Positions 18,113-26,189 of a stretch of 64,000 nucleotides of DNA are shown here, in pieces. How positions within the stretch are numbered: position 1 is the first letter of the stretch; every line of letters starts with the position of its first letter. The stretch comes from Paenalcaligenes sp052103955 (GTDB lineage Bacteria; Pseudomonadota; Gammaproteobacteria; Burkholderiales; Burkholderiaceae_B), in contig JBQELO010000004.1 of NCBI GenBank assembly GCA_052103955.1, positions 154,743 through 218,742 on the forward strand. Direction: 5' to 3'. The position numbers and the translations under genes were made by a program. The notes beneath the pieces were generated by a model, which worked only from the letters and a program-made list of their open reading frames with translations, was not told the origin of the DNA and searched no databases.

Positions 18113-18150
18113 AAAAAAAGCCCCGTCAGGCGCAAAGCACACTGACGGGG
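18113..18150 (-). terminator. Terminator of the AllA/aldolase/tautomerase operon
   Basis: CCCCGTCAG (18121-18129) pairs with CTGACGGGG (18142-18150). On the minus strand the stem is followed by C and seven T (18113-18119). It lies 22 bases past the tautomerase stop. Confidence 0.85.
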
Positions 18151-18172
18151 TGAGGCAAAAAAAACCGTAAAT

Positions 18173-18361
18173 TTATTTTTTATCCGACCACAGCACGCCG
18201 CCTGTTGCCCAGTTTTCGCGTTTCACATCCACAAATACGATGTCTACTGCTTCGGGGGAGCAACCCAGCACACGGCAGGATTCGGCTGTTAGGGCTTCGG
18301 CCAATTCGCGTTTTTTTTCTACAGTGCGGCCTTCAAACAGTTGTACGGTAATAGAGGGCAT
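18173..18361 (-). CDS. 4-oxalocrotonate tautomerase family enzyme
   Basis: A 62-aa protein. Met removal exposes Pro1, the catalytic base of the tautomerase superfamily. Arg11 follows in F-E-G-R, and the V-D-I-V-F-V-D-V strand and R-E-N-W segment are typical. Members convert 2-hydroxydienoates to 2-oxo-3-enoates or do related keto-enol chemistry, usually as hexamers. It is the last gene of an operon with a class II aldolase and a ureidoglycolate-lyase-like protein, so it probably acts on a small keto acid. Confidence 0.88.
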   Translation of the reverse strand: MPSITVQLFEGRTVEKKRELAEALTAESCRVLGCSPEAVDIVFVDVKRENWATGGVLWSDKK

Positions 18362-18382
18362 GGTGTTTCCTTGTGTATGAAA

Positions 18383-19177
18383 TCAGGTATTGAAATCGGG
18401 TTCTTCGCGTAGCAGTTTACGCAAGAGTGAGGCCCATTCCAACTCACCATCAGGAGTAGGGCCTAAGGCGAGGTTTGCTTGGGTTTGGCGCAGCACATCA
18501 TCAGAGGGTTGCACAAGTTGGTCTGACGCAGACATGGCAGCCAGTTGAGTCATGCAGGACTTATCCAAATCAAACATCAATACATAGGCTTCAGCAACGG
18601 TGCGACCACAGGTAAGCGAGCCATGATTACGTAGCAGCATGGCCGAGTTTTCCCCCAGTGATGCTAATAGGCGTCCTTGTTCGGCTGCACTTAATGCTAG
18701 GCCTTCGTAGTCGTGATAGGAAATATGATTCCAGAAACGCATAGCGTGTTGGGACAAGGGAAGCAGGCCTTGCTTGAGTGCGCCTACAGCAATGATGGCG
18801 TCGTTATGCAGGTGCATGACGCAATGCGCATCAGCACGCGCGTGGTGCACAGCACCGTGTATAGCAAAGCCAGTAGGGTTGCCGCGTCGTCCTGTGCCAT
18901 CAATGACATTGCCTTGAGTATCGACTAACAGCAGGTTGGATGCGGTGATTTCCTCAAACCTAAAGCCATAGGGGTTCATGAGGTAGGCATCGTCGCGGTC
19001 AGGTACACGCATGGAAATGTGCGTATAGATTTGGTCATCCCAGCCGTGGCGCGAGGCTAATCGGTAGGCGGCCGCCAAGTCCACGCGGGCACGCCATTCG
19101 GCAGGGCTAATCTCTGCAGGCCGCGCCGCATAGAGCGTGCTACCGGGAGCAGTGCGTGGGTCTAGGGGGTGAATCAT
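18383..19177 (-). CDS. Class II aldolase/adducin family protein
   Basis: A 264-aa soluble protein with the zinc-binding motif H-L-H near the middle (V-M-H-L-H-N-D) and a third ligand in L-R-N-H-G-S-L-T. The early segment W-D-D-Q-I-Y-T-H-I-S-M-R is the standard family start. Relatives cleave phosphorylated sugars such as fuculose-1-phosphate or act as decarboxylases or epimerases; no specific substrate can be named. Its ATG overlaps the stop of the upstream ureidoglycolate lyase gene (ATGA), which suggests a coupled pathway. Confidence 0.85.
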   Translation of the reverse strand: MIHPLDPRTAPGSTLYAARPAEISPAEWRARVDLAAAYRLASRHGWDDQIYTHISMRVPDRDDAYLMNPYGFRFEEITASNLLLVDTQGNVIDGTGRRGNPTGFAIHGAVHHARADAHCVMHLHNDAIIAVGALKQGLLPLSQHAMRFWNHISYHDYEGLALSAAEQGRLLASLGENSAMLLRNHGSLTCGRTVAEAYVLMFDLDKSCMTQLAAMSASDQLVQPSDDVLRQTQANLALGPTPDGELEWASLLRKLLREEPDFNT

Positions 19178-19686
19178 GCGGAGCAGTCCTCGAGTTCGGC
19201 AATTAATGCCGTGTGACTCAAGTTAACTACATCACAGTTGTCGCCAGGGCCTTTGCGATCAATCACAATAAAATCCACCACAGACTCTAGCCCTAACAAT
19301 GGGTGGTGCCAGACGCCAGTAGCGTAGTTCACCCCTTGGTCGCCACGCGCCAAAAACAAGCGCAAATCACGGGGGTTAGGGGCTTCGCCTTTGGGGGCGA
19401 CCACAACCAGATAGGGCTGGTTAGACATGGGGATGAAGGCTTGGCTGCCTTTGGGATGGCGCTCCATCATGGTGATGGTAAAAGGCAGTGTGCGGGGTTG
19501 GCCGCGGAAGATAGATACGATAGCCTGGCCGTCAGCACCGGGATCAATAGTAGCCAAGTCATGGTAACGCTGGGTGTTACCGTCGTTAATGCTAAATTGC
19601 TGTACATGCTCAGAAGCTTCGATGACATCACCAAAGGGAGCGAATGCATCGTGCGTTAACGTCTCTAGCTTTAAGACTAGGCTCAT
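19174..19686 (-). CDS. allA: Ureidoglycolate lyase (AllA family)
   Basis: A 170-aa cupin-like protein. Family features are F-A-P-F-G-D-V-I-E, M-M-E-R-H-P-K-G-S-Q-A-F-I-P-M, Y-L-V-V-V-A-P, and G-V-W-H-H-P-L with its conserved histidines. The reaction is ureidoglycolate to glyoxylate and urea, the last step of allantoin breakdown. The start is the ATG at 19686: AGGAG lies seven bases before it, inside the 15-base extension that an upstream ATG would add. It is the first gene of a three-gene operon with a class II aldolase and a 4-OT enzyme rather than with the usual allantoin genes, so a related substrate is possible. Confidence 0.8.
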   Translation of the reverse strand: MSLVLKLETLTHDAFAPFGDVIEASEHVQQFSINDGNTQRYHDLATIDPGADGQAIVSIFRGQPRTLPFTITMMERHPKGSQAFIPMSNQPYLVVVAPKGEAPNPRDLRLFLARGDQGVNYATGVWHHPLLGLESVVDFIVIDRKGPGDNCDVVNLSHTALIAELEDCSA

Positions 19687-19714
19687 ACGTATCTCCTTCA
19701 CTATTATAGGTATA

Positions 19715-19740
19715 GCAGGTCGGCACTAGGCTCGACCTGC
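19715..19740 (-). promoter_or_regulatory. Inverted repeat in the leader/promoter of the allA operon
   Basis: GCAGGTCG (19715-19722) pairs perfectly with CGACCTGC (19733-19740) around a 10-base loop, 29 bases before the allA start. It could be an operator or a leader hairpin; no regulator gene is adjacent. Confidence 0.4.
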
Positions 19741-19870
19741 GGACAATGACTGACGGTATTGCCCTGATTAGTATTATCGATATTTTGCAGAGCTAGACTA
19801 GTGCTGTGCAGGTCTATTCAGCCCAAGGTTTTTCTATTTGCCCAGTGGGGGGTAAAGGGACAGGGGCATA

Positions 19871-19894
19871 AAAAAAGCAGACTGGCGTCTGCTT
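19871..19894 (-). terminator. Terminator of the cardiolipin synthase gene
   Basis: AAGCAGAC (19875-19882) pairs with GTCTGCTT (19887-19894). On the minus strand a T run follows. It sits just past the cls stop at 19901. Confidence 0.85.
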
Positions 19895-19900
19895 AGTGTT

Positions 19901-21370
19901 TTATAGATAGGGGCTGGCTAGCCAGATCACTCTATTGCGTAAGCGCTTATGGAAAGGCAAGTTTTTCAGGTGTTCTAAGGTTAAGGCTTCAGCCGTTTCA
20001 ATTTCGTTATCAATCAGATTAGAAACTTGACCAGTAATAGTTGTGTCGTAGATCTCTAAGTCCAACTCAAAGTTCAGGCGCAAACTGCGGGGGTCCATAT
20101 TCGACGAGCCCACATAGCTCCATTGGCCATCAACCGTTGCTAGTTTGGAATGGTTGAAGTTACCTGTTGCCATCCACACGCGGCAGCCTGCACTAATGAG
20201 CTGATCAATTTGTGCCATCATGGCGTAGCCCACTAAGCGTAGATTATTGTTTTTAGGGATCACAATATCCACTTGAACGCCACGCCGTGCCGCTGTATTG
20301 ATGGCGCCCATCAGCACTTGGTCAGGCAAGAAGTATGGGCTTTGAATACGAATGTGGCGAGTAGCAACGGCACATGCGCCTTGCAGCATATGGTGGTTGC
20401 TGCCAATGAATCTATCAGGACCTGAACGTATACAACGTGCAGGCACATGGGGTTGTGGGGGATTCCACTCTTTCACGCACCATTCTGCATAAGGCAGTTC
20501 CTCTTTGGTGGTGAATTCCCAGTCGTGCGCGAACGAGGAAAACAACTGCAAGATAGCAGGGCCTTCAATACTAAAGTGCGTATCTTTGGCGGTGTTTTCC
20601 TTGCCAAACTCGGTCATGAAGCCTTCTCGTATATTCATACCACCAGCAAAGGCGTGAATACCATCCACAATCAGCAGTTTGCGGTGACTGCGTAGGTTGG
20701 CGTAGGGCATACGCATAAAACCTAGCGGATTGGTCATGAATAAGGCGTGGGGAATTTGGTGTTTACGCAGTAAGCGGGTGATGGGCGGGTGTGAGTACTT
20801 AGCACCTACCGCATCAATTAACACACGGATATTAACGCCACGAGCGTGGGCCTCTGCTAGCGCCTCAATAAAAATACGGCCAATGCGGTCATTATCAAAA
20901 ATGTACGACTGCATAGCAATGGTGCTTTGAGCATTGCGTATGGCCGCTAGCATAGCGGGATAGGCTTGGTCACCACCAGCAAGCAACTGCACATGATTGC
21001 CGCTACGTAATTGGAAACGGCTTACCCTATCACCCAATATATGTAGGGATCGGAACTGTATGCCGGCGCAGCTTTCTATGTCGGACACCGGTGGTTCAGG
21101 ATAACTAATGAATTGCTTAAAGGTTTTGTCGCGTTGCTCGTAGATTTGGCTACGGCGTACACGGTTGATACCGGCAATAAGATAGAGCAATGGGCCAAGT
21201 AGCGGCGACATGATAATTACGCCTACCCAACCAATGGCGGCACGCACATCATTTTTGTTCATGGCGGCGTGTACAGCCGCAGAGGCGCTGACTAGCACGC
21301 TAAATGTTAGAACAATATGGGGCCAGTACTCAGACAGAAATTCGTGCAGGGTAGAAATGTGTTGATGCAT
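19901..21370 (-). CDS. cls: Cardiolipin synthase (phospholipase D superfamily)
   Basis: A 489-aa protein with two N-terminal membrane helices (about 18-36 and 46-67), a cytoplasmic linker and two phospholipase-D HKD motifs: His229/Lys231/Asp236 in H-R-K-L-L-I-V-D-G and His407/Lys409/Asp414 in H-S-K-L-A-T-V-D-G. The second is followed by S-S-N-M-D-P-R-S. Length and order match the ClsA-type enzymes that join two phosphatidylglycerols into cardiolipin and glycerol at the inner membrane. It is monocistronic with its own terminator. Confidence 0.92.
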   Translation of the reverse strand: MHQHISTLHEFLSEYWPHIVLTFSVLVSASAAVHAAMNKNDVRAAIGWVGVIIMSPLLGPLLYLIAGINRVRRSQIYEQRDKTFKQFISYPEPPVSDIESCAGIQFRSLHILGDRVSRFQLRSGNHVQLLAGGDQAYPAMLAAIRNAQSTIAMQSYIFDNDRIGRIFIEALAEAHARGVNIRVLIDAVGAKYSHPPITRLLRKHQIPHALFMTNPLGFMRMPYANLRSHRKLLIVDGIHAFAGGMNIREGFMTEFGKENTAKDTHFSIEGPAILQLFSSFAHDWEFTTKEELPYAEWCVKEWNPPQPHVPARCIRSGPDRFIGSNHHMLQGACAVATRHIRIQSPYFLPDQVLMGAINTAARRGVQVDIVIPKNNNLRLVGYAMMAQIDQLISAGCRVWMATGNFNHSKLATVDGQWSYVGSSNMDPRSLRLNFELDLEIYDTTITGQVSNLIDNEIETAEALTLEHLKNLPFHKRLRNRVIWLASPYL

Positions 21371-21714
21371 GGATACCAGTGCAAACCTACGTGTTATGTA
21401 TTAAACGCCAAGTCGTAACAGGGTATAAGAAAGTCGCTATTTATACCAGTGTGCGATGCTATAAAGTGAGCGACAAAACAAGGCGTTAGCGTGTCTGTGT
21501 CACGGTGCATGGGTTGTAGTTGGGCGCTATGGGTATAGCGTGACACGTTTTAGTGGTGAGTGGCTGGCATACACGTCATAGAAGGTTTGCGTGTTGCGGT
21601 TATTTTTTCTGATCAGAAAATGTGTAGTGTTTTTCTTTTTTTTATTATGGATTTTTTTATTTATGATGTTCGCTACAGTAACGGCGACGTATAAAGAGGG
21701 TTGAGGCAGTAAAG
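21371..21714. other. Non-coding stretch upstream of cls
   Basis: About 340 bases between the cls start and the terminator of the next gene. The cls promoter must lie at its left end, but I see no clear boxes. The rest is AT-rich, with no convincing gene, RNA or repeat. A 77-codon frame here is rich in Lys, Asn and Phe and has no ribosome site. Confidence 0.5.
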
Positions 21715-21751
21715 AAAAAAACATGCAAAAGAGGGGTGCCCTTTTGCATGT
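21715..21751 (-). terminator. Terminator of the small secreted protein gene
   Basis: CATGCAAAAG (21722-21731) pairs with CTTTTGCATG (21741-21750). On the minus strand a T-rich tract follows. It lies 15 bases past the stop at 21766. Confidence 0.88.
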
Positions 21752-21765
21752 GCATAACATGGCGA

Positions 21766-22053
21766 TTATTTGCCCATGCTTTTCATCATTTCTTCAGCTT
21801 GTTTCATCGCATCGTTAGCGGCGTTACATGCTGCGTCTTGTGACTCTTTAGGCATGGATTCGATCATGGTTTTAGATTCAGCGTACTGTGATTTGATCAT
21901 ATCTACTTGGCCTTTCATGGCGTCGTGAGATGCGATTTGTTCAATGTACTTGTCCACAGCTGCATAGTAGTCAGTGCATGCTTGGGACATATCGGCAGCA
22001 AATGTAGCCGAAGACATGGACATAATAACGCCAGCCAAAATTATTTTTTTCAT
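21766..22053 (-). CDS. Small secreted helical protein with two cysteines (DUF5339-like)
   Basis: A 95-aa protein with a clear signal peptide (M-K-K-I-I-L-A-G-V-I, then S-A-T-F-A-A). The mature part is about 75 residues, rich in Ala, Met, Lys, Asp and Glu and predicted helical. Two cysteines (A-C-T-D-Y near its start and A-A-C-N-A-A in its second half) could form one disulfide in the periplasm and pin a helical hairpin. It resembles DUF5339-type small periplasmic proteins as I remember them, with no known function. AAGGTG lies upstream of the ATG and a strong terminator follows, so it is a real single-gene unit, probably well expressed. Confidence 0.75.
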   Translation of the reverse strand: MKKIILAGVIMSMSSATFAADMSQACTDYYAAVDKYIEQIASHDAMKGQVDMIKSQYAESKTMIESMPKESQDAACNAANDAMKQAEEMMKSMGK

Positions 22054-22260
22054 AAATCACCTTATGCTATGTATTTAATGACAGAGGTTCTGTATTAGTG
22101 CTTACAGTTACCCTGAGTGGAGGCCCGCGATTTAGCGCTGGAATTTCCACGTTCGACATTTAAACAAATGTGATTCGCGGCATGGGTTACAGGGTGTATC
22201 TGTTTTGGTCAGGTGGTGATACTTGCGATATATCGCTACAAGTACAAATGTAAAAGACGA

Positions 22261-22290
22261 AAAAAAAGACCGCTAGTTGCGGTCTTTGTT
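22261..22290 (-). terminator. Terminator downstream of tRNA-His
   Basis: AAAGACCGC (22265-22273) pairs with GCGGTCTTT (22279-22287). A T run follows on the minus strand (from the A run at 22258-22267), and a shorter one on the plus strand. It ends the tRNA-His transcript about 80 bases past the tRNA. Confidence 0.8.
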
Positions 22291-22367
22291 TTAAAGTATA
22301 GATTTTTGATCTACTTTTCATCGTGTATATCGTTATTCTTATTAGCAGATGAAAACTAGAAAGAATT

Positions 22368-22444
22368 TGGGGTGACCGATGGGGCTCGAACCCACGACAA
22401 CCGGAATCACAATCCGGGACTCTACCAACTGAGCTACGGCCACC
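22368..22444 (-). tRNA. tRNA-His (anticodon GUG)
   Basis: On the minus strand the sequence starts GGTGGCCG and ends CGGTCACC plus an encoded CCA. The extra 5' G (G-1) faces C73, the identity mark of tRNA-His. The anticodon loop ATTGTGATT gives GTG. The T arm carries GGGTTCGAGCCC. Confidence 0.97.
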
Positions 22445-22586
22445 ATTGTGTAGCAAAGAAAAATGATTATAGCAGGGTTTTTATTTTTTGCACAAGTTTG
22501 CAGCAAAATAAATAAAGTTTAACGAGTTTGGCGTGAAACAGCGCTTTGCTCTATAGTGGTTCGGACCTATACAAAGGAGTTTGACT

Positions 22587-23213
22587 ATGACACAGGTATT
22601 TGTTGTTCATCCTGAAAATCCACAAGGACGCATTCTGGCTCAAGCGGCGCAGATCTTAGCTAAGGGCGGGTTAGTAGCCGTGCCAACGGACTCTAGCTAC
22701 GCCGTGGTTGCGCGTCTGGATGATAAGTCTGCGGCCGAAGATCTGCGACGGGTGCGAGGTTTGGATGAACGCCATAACCTGACGGTATTGTGCCGCGACT
22801 TGGCCGAGATCAGCACCTTTGCCAAAGTGGGGAACAGTCAATACCGTTTGCTAAAGATGGCTACGCCTGGCCCATGGACCTTTATTCTAGAAGCCACTAA
22901 AGAAGTGCCACGACGTGTGTCACATCCGTCGCGCAAAACCATTGGTATTCGCGTACCCGATAACAAGATTGTGAGTGAGCTGATCGACCAAGTGGGCTCC
23001 CCCTTGTTGTCTACTACCTTGATTCCTGAAGGTGAGCTAGAGGCCTTAAATGACGTGGCCGAGATAGAGAGACGTTACAAAGGGCAAATTGCAGCCATCG
23101 TGGATGGTGGGGCGTGCTCTATGCAGCCTACTACGGTGATTGACCTTACGGAAGAAACACCTGAAGTGATTCGAGTTGGGGCTGGCGACCCTGCAAAGCT
23201 GGGTTTGGCCTAA
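22587..23213 (+). CDS. YciO/Sua5/YrdC-family protein (threonylcarbamoyl-AMP synthase-like)
   Basis: A 208-aa protein of the YrdC fold. Visible motifs are G-G-L-V-A-V-P-T-D-S-S-Y-A near the start, R-H-N-L-T-V-L-C-R-D-L-A, T-P-G-P-W-T-F-I-L, and K-T-I-G-I-R-V-P-D. TsaC/Sua5 make the threonylcarbamoyl-AMP used for t6A in tRNA. The R-H-N-L-T-V-L-C form is closer to the YciO branch, whose exact role is less clear. AAGGAG at 22574-22579 lies seven bases before the ATG at 22587, so the in-frame TTG at 22581 is not used. It starts a run of conserved chromosomal genes. Confidence 0.85.
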   Translation: MTQVFVVHPENPQGRILAQAAQILAKGGLVAVPTDSSYAVVARLDDKSAAEDLRRVRGLDERHNLTVLCRDLAEISTFAKVGNSQYRLLKMATPGPWTFILEATKEVPRRVSHPSRKTIGIRVPDNKIVSELIDQVGSPLLSTTLIPEGELEALNDVAEIERRYKGQIAAIVDGGACSMQPTTVIDLTEETPEVIRVGAGDPAKLGLA

Positions 23214-23289
23214 GCTTCAAAGCAGTTTTTTTGCTTTTGTACACAACTCTGGTGAATAATGGCAAAAATGCTTTGAACTACGGTTTTTC

Positions 23290-23940
23290 ATGAATGATTT
23301 AATACAGACCATTACGGTCTATGCTCTGCCTGTTTTGTTTGCCATTACGTTGCATGAGGCCTCGCACGGCTATGTGGCGAGGCTCTTTGGTGACAACACC
23401 GCAGCACAGGCAGGGCGCATCACCCTAAACCCTATTCCTCATATTGATCCTATAGGCACCATTGCTGTGCCGTTGTTCTTGCTGTTTACGACCAGCATGA
23501 TGGGTGGAGCAGGATTATTGTTTGGCTGGGCAAAGCCCGTACCCGTAAACTGGTCGAATTTACGTAAGCCCAAACGCGACATGTTGTGGGTGGCGTTGGC
23601 TGGCCCTGCGTCGAACTTGGTGATGGCCATAGGCTGGGCAATTGCGTTACGGCTAATGTTAGACAATGGTGTGGCACATACCGATTTTTTCCCACGTATG
23701 GCGATTGCCGGTATCTGGGTAAACTTGGTGTTGATGGCACTGAATCTGATTCCGTTGCCACCTTTGGACGGCGGTAGGATAGTATTTAGTTTGCTGCCTA
23801 ATAAATGGGCCTATCAGTATGGCCGTATAGAGCCTTACGGCATGCTGATTCTAATTGTTTTGATGCTTACCAATGTATTAGGGCTAGCTTTGGCACCATT
23901 TTTGTCATTTGGGCAGAATGTGGTGAGCTGGTTCTTATGA
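23290..23940 (+). CDS. Site-2 protease (M50) family membrane metalloprotease
   Basis: A 216-aa membrane protein. The zinc motif H-E-A-S-H (His22, Glu23, His26) lies in the first helix, and the third ligand is in L-P-P-L-D-G-G-R-I (Asp160), the N-P-D-G equivalent. There is no PDZ domain. This matches the small, widely conserved M50 clade of bacteria whose substrates are unknown. It acts within the inner membrane. The gene lies 76 bases after the YciO-type gene and before dapA, a conserved order in related genomes. Confidence 0.88.
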   Translation: MNDLIQTITVYALPVLFAITLHEASHGYVARLFGDNTAAQAGRITLNPIPHIDPIGTIAVPLFLLFTTSMMGGAGLLFGWAKPVPVNWSNLRKPKRDMLWVALAGPASNLVMAIGWAIALRLMLDNGVAHTDFFPRMAIAGIWVNLVLMALNLIPLPPLDGGRIVFSLLPNKWAYQYGRIEPYGMLILIVLMLTNVLGLALAPFLSFGQNVVSWFL

Positions 23941-24023
23941 TTTTGCGGTGAATCCTGTAAACTGCAAAGATATTTATGTTGTAAGATGTGTGCCGCTTTT
24001 TGATTCTGGAGAAAACCTCGATT

Positions 24024-24929
24024 ATGGCAAACTCGGAGAATGCAACGCCTGTATTTCAAGGCAGTATGGTTGCGCTTGTTACCCCTATGTTCCCGGATGG
24101 GCAGCTGGATATCGAGGCGTATCGAAAGTTGATCGATTGGCATGTGGCTGAAGGCACAGATGCAATCGTTGTAGTAGGTACCTCGGGCGAATCCCCAACA
24201 GTGAGCATGGATGAACATGCTGAGCTGATTGGTATCGCTGTTAAACACGCTGCTGGTCGCATCCCTGTGATTGCTGGCGTGGGCGGTAACTCCACTGCTG
24301 AAGCCATTGAATTGTCACGTCACGCACAAAGCGTAGGCGCAGATGCAGGTTTGTCTGTAGTACCTTACTACAATAGACCTACTCAAGAAGGTATGTATCA
24401 ACACTTCCGTAAAATTGCGGAAACTGTAGATTTGCCTTCTTTCTTGTACAACGTACCGGGTCGTACCGTTGCCGATATGGACAACGACACCATCGTACGT
24501 TTGGCCCATGTGCCTAATATTATTGGTGTGAAAGACGCTACTGGTAATATTGGCCGATTGGGCGCGCTGATGCGTGACAAGCCAGAAGAATTCATTGTAC
24601 TTAGCGGTGATGATGCTACTGCTGCTGCACTGATACTGCTGGGCGGTAAAGGTAATATTTCGGTTACTGCCAACGTGGCGCCACGTATGATGCACGAATT
24701 GTGCATGGCCGCTTTAGCAGGTAATTTGCCAGAAGTTCGTCGTTTGAACATGGCATTGGCTGAACTAAACAGCAAATTGTTTATCGAAGCTAATCCTATC
24801 CCTGTAAAATGGGCGCTGGCTGAAATGGGGAGACTGCAGCTAGGTTATAGACTGCCTTTGACTCCCTTGAACGAGAAGTTTCACGATATGTTGCGTCAAA
24901 CATTAAGGGATGCAGGTCTGATTTCATGA
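24024..24929 (+). CDS. dapA: 4-hydroxy-tetrahydrodipicolinate synthase
   Basis: A 301-aa TIM-barrel enzyme that condenses pyruvate with aspartate semialdehyde in lysine and diaminopimelate synthesis. The Schiff-base lysine is Lys170 in G-V-K-D-A-T-G. Tyr142 (F-L-Y-N-V-P-G-R-T) and Thr53 (G-T-S-G-E-S) complete the known proton relay. I take the ATG at 24024 as the start, because the upstream extension adds 12 unconserved residues. A GGAG lies 12 bases before it. Its stop overlaps the bamC start (ATGA), a common pairing in beta- and gammaproteobacteria. Confidence 0.96.
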   Translation: MANSENATPVFQGSMVALVTPMFPDGQLDIEAYRKLIDWHVAEGTDAIVVVGTSGESPTVSMDEHAELIGIAVKHAAGRIPVIAGVGGNSTAEAIELSRHAQSVGADAGLSVVPYYNRPTQEGMYQHFRKIAETVDLPSFLYNVPGRTVADMDNDTIVRLAHVPNIIGVKDATGNIGRLGALMRDKPEEFIVLSGDDATAAALILLGGKGNISVTANVAPRMMHELCMAALAGNLPEVRRLNMALAELNSKLFIEANPIPVKWALAEMGRLQLGYRLPLTPLNEKFHDMLRQTLRDAGLIS

Positions 24930-26059
24930 GAACAATGCGTTTAACCAAGATTTGTGCCGCCTTGACGGTAGGCCTGGGTGCTGTAGCGCTAAGTGGTTGT
25001 TCCACTCTGGAAGAAATTACAGGTGGCGCCGAAAGCGTGGATTACAAAAGTACAGTACGTGGCGAGCCTCTAAGCGTTCCACCCGATCTGACACAAGCCC
25101 AAGCCGATGCGCACTACAAAGCGCCGGAAGGCACCAGCTTCAGCAGCTACATGCAGTCACGCGAAGCGCAGCAACAAGCTGTGGCCAGTGGCTCAAATAT
25201 TCTGCCGCAAACAGATGGTATTGAGGTTAAGCGCGATGGTCAGTTGCGCTGGCTGGTTGTGGATATGCCTGCTGAAAAGATTTTCCCAGAAGTCATCGAG
25301 TTCTGGGGAACACAGGGCTTTACTATCCGTAGCCAAGACCCTCGTGCTGGTGTCATCCAAACCGATTGGGCTGAAAACCGTGCCAAGATTCCTGAAGGCT
25401 GGATTCGCAGCGCTTTGGGTGCCATTGTGGACCAGGTTTTCGACAGCGGTGAGCGCGAGCGCTTTACCACCCGTATGGAACGTGTGAATGGCAAGACTGA
25501 AATTTACATCAGTCACCAACACATGGAAGAAACTCCCACACCTGACGGCACTACGTTTAAGTGGGTATACGGTAAAGAAGATCCTAACCTGAACGCGGCG
25601 ATGCTGGCTCGCTTGATGGTGTACTTAGGTACCGATCAAGAACGTGCACAGTCCAAAGTGACACAGGCAGAACAAACCGAACGTGGCACGGCAGTAGAAA
25701 CCGTGACCACCTCTAGCGAAGCCTTCTTGCGTTTGAACGAACCGTTTGATCGTGCATGGCGTCGTGTGGGTGTGGCGATTGATTCCGCTGGCTTCGCGTT
25801 AGAAGATCGTGACCGTTCTAGTGGCGAATACTTCATTCGCTACTTGGATTCGGACACTGGCGAGAAAATCGAGCAAGCGAACATCTTTACTCGTATGTTC
25901 GGTGGCCGTAACACAGCTGAAGCTCAGGCATTCCGCATTCGTGTGGTGGCTCAGGGTAACGGTTCGGTGGTTACCGTGCTGGATAAAGATGGTCAGACCA
26001 TATCTACGGATACAGCTAGACGTATCATCACGGTATTGTCTAACCACATCGGAAAATAA
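24926..26059 (+). CDS. bamC: Outer membrane assembly lipoprotein BamC (NlpB)
   Basis: A 377-aa lipoprotein. The signal peptide ends in the lipobox L-S-G-C with lipidated Cys25, followed by S-T-L-E. A disordered region (about 26-95) holds the segment Y-K-S-T-V-R-G-E-P-L-S-V-P-P-D-L, which in E. coli BamC binds BamD. Two helix-grip domains then cover about 95-215 and 245-375. It is a subunit of the BAM complex that folds beta-barrels into the outer membrane. Translationally coupled to dapA; a strong terminator follows. Confidence 0.93.
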   Translation: MRTMRLTKICAALTVGLGAVALSGCSTLEEITGGAESVDYKSTVRGEPLSVPPDLTQAQADAHYKAPEGTSFSSYMQSREAQQQAVASGSNILPQTDGIEVKRDGQLRWLVVDMPAEKIFPEVIEFWGTQGFTIRSQDPRAGVIQTDWAENRAKIPEGWIRSALGAIVDQVFDSGERERFTTRMERVNGKTEIYISHQHMEETPTPDGTTFKWVYGKEDPNLNAAMLARLMVYLGTDQERAQSKVTQAEQTERGTAVETVTTSSEAFLRLNEPFDRAWRRVGVAIDSAGFALEDRDRSSGEYFIRYLDSDTGEKIEQANIFTRMFGGRNTAEAQAFRIRVVAQGNGSVVTVLDKDGQTISTDTARRIITVLSNHIGK

Positions 26060-26075
26060 GTTATCTATTTTCCAG

Positions 26076-26109
26076 AAAAGCCCATCTGCATGCAGGTGGG
26101 CTTTTTTTA
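26076..26109 (+). terminator. Terminator of the dapA-bamC operon
   Basis: AAAAGCCCA(TCTGC) pairs with (GCAGG)TGGGCTTTT between 26076 and 26104, followed by a T run, 17 bases past the bamC stop. Confidence 0.92.
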
Positions 26110-26147
26110 TTGCGCAAAGGCTAGACAATAGCCCTCAACTTATAGAT

Positions 26148-26166
26148 AATGAGAATTAATATCATT
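26148..26166. promoter_or_regulatory. Fur box
   Basis: The 19-base AATGAGAATTAATATCATT matches the classical Fur consensus AATGATAATNATTATCATT at 16 of 18 defined positions. It lies 23 bases before the FecR-like start, where a repressor would cover the promoter. It predicts iron repression of that gene. Confidence 0.75.
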
Positions 26167-26189
26167 TAATATTGGTGATGAGGCAGGCC

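Noticed and set aside
21527..21760. 77-codon minus-strand frame in the gap upstream of cls
   Set aside because: AT-rich run of Lys/Asn codons, no ribosome site, and it overlaps the terminator of the small secreted protein gene.
22187..22456. 89-codon minus-strand frame
   Set aside because: It runs through the tRNA-His gene and its terminator, so it cannot be a real protein gene.
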